NCBI GenBank assembly: GCA_030068145.1
Contig: JAPJBO010000401.1
Coordinates: forward strand, 124,001 to 188,000
Reading direction: 5' to 3'
Source: Diplonema papillatum
Lineage: Eukaryota > Euglenozoa > Diplonemea > Diplonemida > Diplonemidae
Length of the DNA: 64,000 bases
Both the position numbers and the translations under genes were made by a program. Shown one piece after another: positions 54,801-63,940 of the stretch (positions are counted from its first letter, which is position 1; every line of letters begins with the position of its first letter). The notes below the pieces were generated by a model. That model was not told where the DNA came from and searched no databases. It saw only the letters and a list, made by a program, of their open reading frames with translations.

Positions 54801-54829
54801 GTTAGTCCTCTAAGGACTTTTTCTCTAGA

Positions 54830-54975
54830 ATGAATATGTGCTACAACACCGTACTGGTCCCGGTTTCGGTTCTTTAAGCCGCGGACACCACCAGTCAGCG
54901 CAGAACCTGAGTGTCTGCAGGCAGGGCAGCGGCGACTGGAGCTGAGCATCGTTGAGAGCAGTCCAGCCTTCCTTC
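54830..54975 (+). repeat. R2 dispersed repeat, copy 4 (short)
   Basis: GAATATGTGCTACAACACCG, ACTGGTCCCGGTTTCGGTTC and CAGCGCAGAACCTGAGTGTC match the family. The start is eroded. No feature is recognised from 54980 to 55740 beyond a short duplicated TCTGC(G/T)GACGTTTC motif near 55390 and 55435. Confidence 0.7.
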
Positions 54976-55739
54976 TGAGCAGTCGCAGTGTGAGAACCAC
55001 TATCACCGATTCCGTAGGGTGGACAGCACAAGTCTGTCGATTCGTCGTGGGAATGCTAAGCGCGAAAACGAACCACTCAGCAGGAAGGTGTTGGGCACCG
55101 GACTCCAAAGGAATCGGAAAACAGAAGTTCCCACCCACCCACACCGGTTTGCTTGTCTCTTTTTTCGTGTCCGCGTTCAGCGCGAGGTCGAGGGACCTGG
55201 GTTCCCGCCCTCCGTCCCCCGTGACCTCCTGGGCTAGCCTGTTTCTCTACCATTCAGCTGCAATCTCGGGGGCTCATCGTAAGTGCAACCCGTTTAGTTT
55301 TCTTCCTTTCACGTTCAATTCATTGGTCAGTCAAGATCGTCAACGAGTGAAGCGCACAAAGCATTCCTCAACAGCAGCCTATGCGTCTGCGGACGTTTCC
55401 CTTCGACTAAGTAGTCCTCGCAGCCTAAACGTCTGCTGACGTTTCGAGTACGTAGTCCTCAACCATAGCTTAAACATCCGACGTTGCCGTTCGAGTGAAG
55501 CACCCTTTCGGCCATCCTTTTGGACCCAAACACTGAAAATCGACGCAAACGCGCGGTATCCGTCACCGACATGAAAGGGAAGGGCAAAAAGAAAGCTGAA
55601 TACAGATAATCAAACAAGCGCGTGCATAATGAACATTTCGAGGCATTTTTTGAGGGGGGGTGTCGAGCGCCGTGCCACTAAAATCCTAACAGCCAGAACT
55701 GCAACAAAAAAAATACTCAGAGAGACGCCGCCCGGTGCT

Positions 55740-56735
55740 CGGTTTCAGCTGAAGTTCGCTTGAGATTCTAGTATTTAAGTGGGGGGGGTTTAGAGTGAAA
55801 GTTCGCTTGAAACTTCGGGATTTTAAAGTCTCCGGGTGACCTTCGTCGTTATGGGAAGATACCCTTTGTGCTCTGAGTGTCTGGTTACACGAGGTAAGAG
55901 GATCGGTGGGTATCGTGGTTGTTGGTCATTTCTTTTAGCCACATGCAATGTGTGCGGAAACTGAACCGCCCAATAGGACCTTCTGATCATGATCATTTGC
56001 CATTTTTGTTTTGCCATCTGAAACCACGTCCAGGATTTGGGCTCAGGGGGTAGTGCGGTCAACGAAAAACGGGGGTTTTAGAGTTAAAATTCGCTTGAAA
56101 TTCCGGGGGTTTGGGGTCTCCGTGTGACCGTTGTTAAATGGGTTCTCTTAGAGCAAGAAAGGGCTATATGGTTATGGGTTGTGTATTTGGTGTACACTTT
56201 CCTTATGAGTCATGGCTAGCCATGTCCGGGACTTTTGATGGAGGCGAGCGCCGAGAGGGGTAAACAAACTTATTTTCATATTTGGACAGGACAATGCCTC
56301 TCATGCATGATTGATGTCATCACCAAGCCTTCTTTTAGTTGCGCCACACGCCGGCAGTAAACCCAGTTTTATCCGGCGTTTTCTGCAGCACATTCACTCC
56401 TCCCACTTTGGTGTTTCGATGAGCAACCGGCGGCCTCCTCGAGTACTTCCTACAAAAAGCATGAGCCTGGTTCAAGAAAGAAAGCACAAACAAGACAGAG
56501 AACAAGCGCGAACAACAAACCCAGACGGTTGGATGTACAATAAGAAAACGGAGACGGCGAAAGTGGGCCACTCGGCCCCCGTCTGAACCGGCCCGTCGTC
56601 TGCGAATAGGGTACAACATGGAATGCAAGCAAAATCGTGTGTATTCTTCTTTTTTAGAGTTATAGTTCGCTTGAGAATCCGGGATTGTAGAGTCTCCGGG
56701 TGACCTTCGTCGGATGGGTTCTTTTGAAGCTAATA
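55740..56735. repeat. Cluster of R3 (x3), R16 (-) and R1 (+) copies
   Basis: R3 copies lie at 55795-55925, 56076-56235 and 56650-56735, an inverted R16 at 55935-56070, and a diverged R1 at about 56310-56480. A run of eight G (55781) marks the left edge of the first R3. Insertion of families into one another is evident. Confidence 0.7.
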
Positions 56736-56956
56736 CGCACTGGGTGGGTTTGGGGGCATGCATGGCTTCCCTCGCCGAGCACTGGACCGGCAGCTACCGT
56801 TGCCCGGGACCGGCACAAGCCTCGCGCACATGTCGCGCGCGGGCTGCTGAATTTTCCGGTATTTCCGGGTATGCTCCCTCGTTTCGTCGACAGATTCTCC
56901 TCTGGAAAGCAGCCCGTTTTGGGTCAAAATTCTGGAATTTTTGGGAATTTCTTTTT

Positions 56957-57240
56957 TGTATAAGCACCCGCTTTGTAGGAAATGCTTGAGGAGACTGCCA
57001 GTTGCGATAGATCAAAGGCGGTAAATGTGCTGTAGCCCACACGAAACACAGGTAAATCTGTGGTTTAGTGGCGGGCGTAAGCGTTCAACAAAAAGGACCG
57101 CTTTTTTGTTGAACGCTTACGCCCGCCTCTAAACCCAGATTTACCTGTGTTTCGTGTGGGCTACAGCACATTTACCTCCTTTGATCTATCGCAACTGGCA
57201 GTCTCCTCAAGCATTTCCTACAAAGCAGGTGCTTATACAA
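56957..57240. mobile_element. R1 hairpin: two near-identical R1 arms head-to-head
   Basis: The minus-orientation R1 (56957-57093) and plus-orientation R1 (57104-57240) are separated by about 10 bp (GGACCGCTTT), giving arms of about 137 bp with only a few mismatches. Shared end: TTGTATAAGCACC/GGTGCTTATACAA. This is the only place where R1 occurs as a complete inverted pair; elsewhere single arms with a longer flank occur. Confidence 0.9.
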
Positions 57241-57246
57241 CAAAAA

Positions 57247-57564
57247 ATTCTCACTCCTATGCTTGTGTCTGTCACTCTCGTCCACCGCTCCTGCTCTGCT
57301 TGCCGCGCGCCGTATGGTTGGAGTAAAAGGTGAAGCCAGAAAGCTGCTAATCTTGCTGCTGACCACATGAAGTAGCAAGCTACTTTGTTTCCCTGGACGG
57401 ATTGGAGCGGCAAACCTGTCGTTCGGATTATTCTCAGTCTTCAAAGGAACAACTTTTCCTACAAAAAAGACAGGCGCTTCGTTTTGTTTGTGCGTGCCGT
57501 TGACCTCCTCCCAGTCAACGGCATCCGGGACGCAGTCGTCTTTCGACTTGAGCAGCTCAGCCAT
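57247..57564 (-). CDS. Possible small gene, unknown, 3' end lost in a repeat
   Basis: The ATG at 57564 opens MAELLKSKDDCVPDAVDWEE, followed by NGTHKQNEAPVFFVGKVVPL and RFAAPIRPGKQSSLL. This is convincingly protein-like for about 105 residues. The frame then runs on into the R1 hairpin, so the true end is lost or an exon boundary was missed. Open frame also extends 16 codons upstream of the ATG (EIILE). A 16-bp GGCACGCACAAACAAA duplication lies within it. No domain is recognised. Confidence 0.35.
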
Positions 57565-57685
57565 TTCTAAGATTATTTCTTTGTTTGTGCGTGCCGGTTG
57601 ATCGTTTCCCACTTGTATTTACCCTGTGTGTATTCAGGTAAGGAATTCTGATCAACCACCAAAACACGCTGCCTCCGTCTTTTTA

Positions 57686-57965
57686 GCCTGCACAATACAT
57701 TGAAGGGCAACCCACAAGATTATTAGTACTAAAAACCAAAAAAGGATTTCCGGCAGGAATCGAACCACCGTCCCCTTCAGGCTTGCCGCCCGGATGGCAG
57801 CCAGCTTCTTCTTCGGCCCAGTCCAGCTTAGAAACCGATCGGCAGCTCAGGGGGCGGAAAAACGGTGACTGACTGAAGTCCGAAACACGCTAACGCGAGG
57901 TTAAGACTTAAGTGAGCGTGTCTGAAACTCAGTGTGCCCTTCAATGCAACAGTATCAAAATTTTA
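57686..57965 (-). other. tRNA-like / Pol III-type candidate in a small inverted-repeat block
   Basis: On the minus strand a perfect B-box GGTTCGATTCC (about 57755) is followed by TGCCGGAAATCC and a T run. Upstream, GGGCCGAAGAAGAAGCTGG resembles an A-box, and GCTGC/GCGGC can form an anticodon-like stem. The T-stem is imperfect and the loop lacks U33, so it is not a functional tRNA as read. CATTGAAGGGC (57700) and GCCCTTCAATG (57943) flank it in inverted form, suggesting a tRNA-derived SINE or a decayed tRNA. Confidence 0.25.
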
Positions 57966-58296
57966 ACTACTAAAGAACCCCACTTTTAGGGAGAAAAGGA
58001 ATACGAATACGCCATTTGCCTTGCATTCCATGATACAACTTTTGACAAGCTAGAAGCTGGAAGTGGCTGAGAATACAAGAGGAAACGAGACTGAAGGGCA
58101 AGCCCGCTGGCCACCGTTGCCACGTTTGGGGAGAGCGGTACAAACAAAGAGAGGTGCCACTGTTATCCATCTGGGGCCCAAAAGGCACCTTCCGCGTAGA
58201 TTGCCACCGATTGCATGAGTCGTCTGTGAATCCATTTACTCGGAAATGTGCGTGGTATATTAATCCTTGGAACACGCGTATGGTGACTTGCAGGAT

Positions 58297-58650
58297 TAAC
58301 CAGGTTTCTGTCGCTGACTAGACTGGACCACTGGCCCGTGGCCGGCTGGCAGCAAAAGAAGCCGGCCTGCCGATGCTTGACACCACAAGGAGCGCGTGTT
58401 GCCAGTCTCACGCAGGTCACTGCGCGGGTGTAGGCGCAGAAGAGGCATGGTGAAACGTTGTGTCAGTAACGACAACCAGGTTTCTGTCGCTGACTAGACT
58501 GGACCACTGGCCCGTGGCCGGCTGGCAGCAAAAGAAGCCGGCCTGCCGATGCTTGACACCACAAGGAGCGCGTGTTGCCAGTCTCACGCAGGTCACTGCG
58601 CGGGTGTAGGCGCAGAAGAGGCATGGTGAGACGTTGTGTCAGTAACGACA
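58297..58650 (+). repeat. 176-bp tandem duplication, two units
   Basis: AACCAGGTTTCTGTCGCTGA through GTTGTGTCAGTAACGAC is repeated almost without change (a single A/G difference was noted near the end). A very recent duplication with no ORF. Confidence 0.95.
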
Positions 58651-58659
58651 TCCGAGTGG

Positions 58660-59430
58660 CGTCGAAGCTGCCCCTTACTACGCTGTAGTACCGTCATCAA
58701 CTAAACAGGCCACGGAGTCTAACACGCGCGCGAGACTCAAAAGGTGACTCAGAACGCAACACCAGCCTTATCCTATACACACACACAGAGATCAGTCGCC
58801 ACGGGCGCAGCGCGCTGTGTGGGCACGCCTGCCGGCACGACGTTATAAACCTTGAATTCTTCCAGTTCCTGGACCGAAGGTTTGTGGTCGTTAGGTTGTT
58901 GACGGTCGCGAAGGTGCACGCCGCCACCGGAGAGGCGGAAGGCGAGTGGATGAGTGCGGCGTCGAAGCTGCCCCTTACGACGCCGTAGTACCCGTCATCA
59001 ACTAAACGGGCCACGGAGTCTAACACGCGCGCGAGGCTCAGAGGTGACTCAGAACGCAACACCAGCCTTATTCTATACACACACAGAGATCAGTCACCAC
59101 GCGGGCGCAGCGCGCTGTGGGCACACCTGCCGGCACGACGTCGGAAAGCTTGAATTCTTCCAGTTCCTGGACCGAAGACTTGTGGGGGCGGGGGGGCTGT
59201 TGATAGTGGCGGTGGCGGTGGTGCAAGCCTCCGTTTTGACCCTGACGCGCCGCCACAGGACCGCGGATGCAGCCCGGAGAGGCGGAAGGCGAGTGATGAG
59301 TGCGGCGTCGCAGCTGACCCTTACTACGCTGCAGTACCCGTCATCAAATACACGGCTAACACGTGCGCGAGGTTCAGAAGGTGACTCAGATTGCAACACC
59401 AGCCTTATCCTATACTCTCACAGAGATCAA
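58660..59430 (-). pseudogene. Tandem copies of the 3' end of the polyQ/His gene
   Basis: Two full units (about 58790-59085 and 59090-59425) and a partial one repeat the last 45 codons of the neighbouring gene (SVQELEEFKLSDVVPAGVPT, GGLHHRHRHYQQPPRPHKSS) plus about 150 bp beyond its stop. Units are about 300 and 344 bp. Peptide similarity is retained (HKPSVQELEEFK in the outer copy), but there is no start codon. Confidence 0.8.
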
Positions 59431-60717
59431 TCACCACGCGGGCGCAGCGCGCTGTGTGGGCACGCCTGCCGGCACGACGTTGGAAAGCTTGAATTCTTCC
59501 AGTTCCTGGACCGAAGGCTTGTGGGAGCGGGGGGGCTGCTGATGGTGACGGTGGTGCAAGCCTCCGTTTTGGCCCGACGGCTGCTGTTGGCACGCCGCCG
59601 AAGGACAGCGGATACTGCCCGGAGAGGCGGAAGGCGACCTCGAAGAGAGCACGCCCACGGCGCAGTGCAGCGTCTCACCGTCCGTGACCGTGCGGTGCGC
59701 GAGGACGGCGGGCCGGCGGTTGCCGTCGGAGAACTGCAGGGCCGCGTCGAAAGGCAGCCCGAGGGCTTGCCTCAGGAAGGCTTCGCTCGCCTCCTGCGAG
59801 TCTGCTACCCGCAGCTTGAGCCACAGCCGCGGAACCCCGTTCAGCGCCACCCGAACCAGCTTCGGCCTCGCGTCCCCCGACACTTCAACCACCGGCAACG
59901 CATCCGCATGGACAGACGCCGCCGACCGAGAACGCAACAACCCAGGCGCAGCACACCCTTCAGTCTCCCGTTGTAGCGAAGTAGGTCTCCGGGCGGGGGG
60001 TGTCCCCGACCTGGGGGGGCTGTACGACGCAGTCCGGTGCCTCCTGAGCCGCGCCTCGTCGACCTCCCGCTGCCGGTCCCTCGAAAAACGGCCGGTCACC
60101 CGCCAAGGCGGCGCGAACGAGCTGTCCGCCAACGCGCGCGTCGCCGCGAGCTTCTTCGCGGGCTTCTTCTTCTTCTCGTCCGCCGGCTGCCGCGCCGGCC
60201 GCGGCCGGTCTGCGCCGGGGGCAGGCTGGACGGCAAGTCCGGGGCCCGGCTTCCGCGCCGGCGGAGGCGGCGGGGGGGTGGCCTTCGTGCGGGGGTTGCT
60301 CCCCCTTTTCGGGGCCGGTTCGGCGGCGGCGGCGGCGGCGGCGCTCGGCGGCTGACGCGCCGGGGTCTTCCGCTTCGTGAACAGCGCTGGATCGTACGCA
60401 CACGGCGAGTCGCGTTGCTGCTGCTGCTGCTGCTGCTGGTCTTGCTGCTGCTGCTGCTGGTGGTGGTGGTAGTGGTGGAGATGCGGGGGTTGTTGTTGTT
60501 GTTGTTGTTGCGGTTGTCGATGCTGCCGCAGCGGCTCGGGGGGCTGCGTGGGGGACCCCCCGGCTGCCGGCGCGCGGCGGCCTTTCCCGGCGGCGTGCCT
60601 CCGCTTCCGCAGCAGCATGTGGTCCGGGCTGAAGCCGGGGTAGGCGAACTGGCTGTCGGTCTCCGTCAGAAACCTGGGGGGCTCGGCCAACGGCTCGCAG
60701 CGGCCCGCGGACGACAT
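59431..60717 (-). CDS. PolyQ/His low-complexity protein, 428 aa
   Basis: The start is the ATG at 60717 (MSSAGRCEPLAEPPRFLTET). Residues 30-120 include Gln and His runs coded by CAG/CAA and CAC. Residues 120-240 are Pro/Ala/Lys-rich with a bipartite basic stretch (DEKKKKPAKKLAATRA) that could be a nuclear signal. A more ordered block at about residues 300-370 (LVRVALNGVPRLWLKLRVAD, ending HRTVTDGETLHC) has the size and motif order of a ubiquitin-like or doublecortin-like domain; this is a tentative reading. The C-terminus is again His/Gln-rich, then SVQELEEFKLSNVVPAGVP. A cytoskeletal or nuclear role is possible but unproven. It is intronless as read. Both ends have been duplicated outside the gene. 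Confidence 0.8.
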   Translation of the reverse strand: MSSAGRCEPLAEPPRFLTETDSQFAYPGFSPDHMLLRKRRHAAGKGRRAPAAGGSPTQPPEPLRQHRQPQQQQQQQPPHLHHYHHHQQQQQQDQQQQQQQQRDSPCAYDPALFTKRKTPARQPPSAAAAAAAEPAPKRGSNPRTKATPPPPPPARKPGPGLAVQPAPGADRPRPARQPADEKKKKPAKKLAATRALADSSFAPPWRVTGRFSRDRQREVDEARLRRHRTASYSPPRSGTPPARRPTSLQRETEGCAAPGLLRSRSAASVHADALPVVEVSGDARPKLVRVALNGVPRLWLKLRVADSQEASEAFLRQALGLPFDAALQFSDGNRRPAVLAHRTVTDGETLHCAVGVLSSRSPSASPGSIRCPSAACQQQPSGQNGGLHHRHHQQPPRSHKPSVQELEEFKLSNVVPAGVPTQRAAPAW

Positions 60718-60810
60718 GGCGCACGACTCACCCCGACCACCACTCACCCCTTGCACCCAATCCTGTGTTTTCGGAGAGTATTTTCGTGGGAAGTTTCATT
60801 GGATACTTTT

Positions 60811-61688
60811 TCAGTGCGCCGGCGGAAACGGGCAGGGGGGTGTCACCGACCTGGGGGGGCTGTACGACGCAGTTCGGTGCCTCCTGAGCCGCGCCTCGTC
60901 GACCTCCCGCTGCCGGTCCCTCGAAAGCCGGCCGGTCACCCGCCAAGGCGGCGCGAACGAGCTGTCCGCCAACGCGCGCGTCGCCGCGAGCTTCTTCGCG
61001 GGCTTCTTCTTCTTCTCGTCCGGAGGTTTGGCGACAGATTTCGCGGTCATTGTATGAACCCACACCGGTGCGGATCAAACTTTCCTGGGGTTTCCGATTG
61101 TGTTTGGGTTCCCTGTGCGGTTCGGGCTGTGTTTTGTGGCTGCGGTTTGGGGTTTGATGTTTTTTCCTTAAGGAATTCCCTAGCCGGCTGCCGCGCCGGC
61201 CGCGGCGGGTCTGCGCCGGGGGCAGGTTGGACAGCAAGTCCGGGGCCGGGGTTCCGCGCCGGCGGAGGCGGCGGGGGGGTGGCCTTCGTGCGGGGGTTGC
61301 CCCCCCTTTTCGGGGCCGGTTCGGCGGCGGCGGCGGCGGCGGCGCTCGGCGGCTGACGCGCCGGGGTCTTCCGCTTCGTGAACAGCGCTGGATCGTACGC
61401 ACAGGGCGAGTCGCGTTGCTGCTGCTGCTGCTGGTCTTGCTGCTGCTGCTGCTGGTGGTGGTGGTAGCGGTGGAGATGCGGGGGTTGTTGTTGTTGTTGT
61501 TGTTGTTGCAGTTGTCGATGCTGCCGCAGCGGCTCGGGGGGCTGCGTGGGGGACCCCCCGGCGGTCGGCGCGCGGCGGCCTTTCCCGGCGGCGTGCCTCC
61601 GCTTCCGCAGCAGCATGTGGTCCGGGCTGAAGCCGGGGTAGGCGAACTGGCTGTCGGTCTCCGTCAGAAACCGGGGGGGCTCGGCCAA
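60811..61688 (-). pseudogene. Second, broken copy of the polyQ/His gene
   Basis: Matches residues about 9-290 of the neighbour at high identity but lacks the native MSSAGRC start (it runs into a minisatellite instead) and the whole C-terminal domain. It is also split by an insertion of about 160 bp (about 61026-61187), carrying stops, between the RQPA and DEKKKK coding segments. The insertion is absent from the first copy. Its distal end (60811) changes abruptly to unrelated sequence after SYSPPRS. Confidence 0.85.
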
Positions 61689-61689
61689 C

Positions 61690-62686
61690 GGCTCTGGCTG
61701 TCGGTCTTCGTCAGAAACCGGGGGGGCTCGGCCAACGGCTCTGGCTGTCGGTCTTCGTCAGAAACCGGGGCTCGGTCAACGGCTCTGGCTGTCGGTCTTC
61801 GTCAGAAACCGGGGGGGCTCGGTCAACGGCTCTGGCTGTCGGTCTTCGTCAGAAACCGGGGGGGCTCGGCCAACGGCTCTGGCTGTCGGTCTTCGTCAGA
61901 AACCGGGGGGGCTCGGCCAACGGCTCTGGCTGTCGGTCTTCGTCAGAAACCGGGGGGGCTCGGTCAACGGCTCTGGCTGTCGGTCTTCGTCAGAAACCGG
62001 GGGGGCTCGGTCAACGGCTCTGGCTGTCGGTCTTCGTCAGAAACCGGGGGGGCTCGGCCAACGGCTCTGGCTGTCGGTCTTCGTCAGAAACCGGGGGGGC
62101 TCGGCCAACGGCTCTGGCTGTCGGTCTTCGTCAGAAACCGGGGGGGCTCGGCCAACGGCTCTGGCTGTCGGTCTTCGTCAGAAACCGGGGCTCGGTCAAC
62201 GGCTCTGGCTGTCGGTCTTCGTCAGAAACCGGGGGGGCTCGGTCAACGGCTCTGGCTGTCGGTCTTCGTCAGAAACCGGGGGGGCTCGGCCAACGGCTCT
62301 GGCTGTCGGTCTTCGTCAGAAACCGGGGGGGCTCGGCCAACGGCTCTGGCTGTCGGTCTTCGTCAGAAACCGGGGGGGCTCGGCCAACGGCTCTGGCTGT
62401 CGGTCTTCGTCAGAAACCGGGGGGGCTCGGTCAACGGCTCTGGCTGTCGGTCTTCGTCAGAAACCGGGGGGGCTCGGTCAACGGCTCTGGCTGTCGGTCT
62501 TCGTCAGAAACCGGGGGGGCTCGGCCAACGGCTCTGGCTGTCGGTCTCCGTCAGAAACCGGGGGGGCTCGGCCAACGGCTCTGGCTGTCGGTCTTCGTCA
62601 GAAACAGGGGGGGCTCGGTCAACGGCTCTGGCTGTCGGTCTCCGACAGAAACCGGGGGGCTCGGCCAACGGCTCTGGCTGTCGCGT
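61690..62686 (+). repeat. 47-bp minisatellite, about 21 units, derived from coding sequence
   Basis: The unit GCTCTGGCTGTCGGTCTTCG...CTCGGCCAACG is the complement of codons 8-23 of the polyQ/His gene (EPLAEPPRFLTETDSQ). Units differ at CGGCCAACG/CGGTCAACG, and two are 44 bp (GGGG for GGGGGGG) at 61767 and 62187. Because 47 is not a multiple of 3, all plus-strand frames remain open and give a 47-residue periodic translation; on the minus strand a stop recurs every 141 bp. The plus-strand ORF is not considered a gene. Confidence 0.95.
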
Positions 62687-62964
62687 CCTGCTGTCAAGAT
62701 GAACCGAGGGATCTGATGGATGAAGACAGCTCTCGGTTCATCCCGCGTCGCCAGTCCTGCTTACCAGAAGTGGCCCACATAGTTGAGGTTAGAATGCAGA
62801 ATATCCGCAGCGATGGCCTGCATTAGCCACTGGATGGCTACCTCTTCGAACGTACCGTGTCGTGCTTCTGGCGTTTGCACTCATTCGAATCATCGTCTTC
62901 GCGCGGTCGCTTTGCGACTCTTCCCTTTCTTGCCGGTTTGCATGCTTCTAGGATCGGGCTGCGC

Positions 62965-63050
62965 TGCGTCCTTTTCAGAACTCAATGCTGCGTCCTTTAC
63001 AGAACTCAATGCTGCGTCCCTTACAGAACTCAATGCTGCGTCCCCCAAGG
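62965..63050 (+). repeat. 24-bp tandem repeat, 3-4 units
   Basis: CTGCGTCCTTTACAGAACTC AATG units with one or two substitutions (NAASFTEL-type in one frame). They lie in an open but unconvincing reading region at 62783-63424. Confidence 0.9.
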
Positions 63051-63655
63051 ATGTTGGGTGGCCCTGCCTGCGGCCCAAACTCGGGGTTTCTTCGGAATTG
63101 CTCGCCTGCACGACGTGCATCGAAAAAGGAAGACGAACAGCATGGCTTGGACAACTTGGTGGAATGAGGAACATAGTAAATTCGGGCTGGTTGATGGGTG
63201 GTGGGAGTTCCCCAACCGACGACTCGAAAGAGGGCGGGGGTGAGACAAAGAAACAGAACGAGACGAGTGACACTCGGAGGGGCCGTCCAGTGCGTGTTGC
63301 AACGGAGGCTGGCGACGCCACCGAGCCCGCACCGAAAGTCCAGTGTCGCAGGGGGTACTTGGATATGTGGCAGAGAGTGGATGCGGTGCTCCTCCGAGTA
63401 GCAGAGCATCCTCCACGACTGTGAAGGGCGCATTGAGGATACTACCCGGTGCAGTACTGTGCACCCACAACTTCCCCACAATGTGGTCAGAATAGCCACA
63501 GCATTTACTACATTGGTGGCTATCGTGGCTAGAAAAGATCCCCATGTCCCAGGGAAATCGGGGTCCATTGTCGCACATGGTTTCGCGTCGACGGAATTGA
63601 TTTCAGCCCTTGCCCTTGGGTTTTGCCCGTTTTCACCACAAAGGAATAGCTATTT

Positions 63656-63777
63656 ATTACCTGTTAATAATGGCGAAAAAAATCACTCTCGAATCCAAAT
63701 TTTTGGCTCGAGACCCGAAGATCCAACCAAAAATTTGGATTCGAGAGTGATTTCTTTCGCCATTAATGGGTGATAAG
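63656..63777. mobile_element. Small hairpin (MITE-like), 35-bp arms
   Basis: The arms 63672-63706 and 63727-63761 (GGCGAAA...CACTCTCGAATCC and complement) pair with one or two mismatches around a 20-nt loop. Symmetry extends outward less perfectly through TTACCTGTTAATAAT/ATTAATGGGTGATAA. No ORF. It lies 164 bp upstream of the plus-strand start at 63941. Confidence 0.85.
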
Positions 63778-63940
63778 GGTATTTTTTGTCACTGCACTCT
63801 CAATTAAGTCACTCCGAAGGGGCGCGAAAATGACCAAAGTGACGAAACACGGAGTGAAAATGTGTTTTCAGGGAGTTATGAAAAGTGTCACGCCAAAACC
63901 ACGCCAGGAGGGTCAACGGGTGCAGGGAACATCCAAAGAA

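Noticed and set aside
54119..55144. 341-codon minus-strand ORF with FGPFLPIFP repeats resembling a membrane protein
   Set aside because: Translation of the 39-bp satellite; the flanking residues are low-quality repeat translation and it has no coding signature.
61227..62702. 491-codon plus-strand ORF with 47-residue repeats
   Set aside because: It is the antisense of the polyQ/His pseudogene plus the 47-bp minisatellite; it stays open only because the unit lacks stops in the plus-strand frames.
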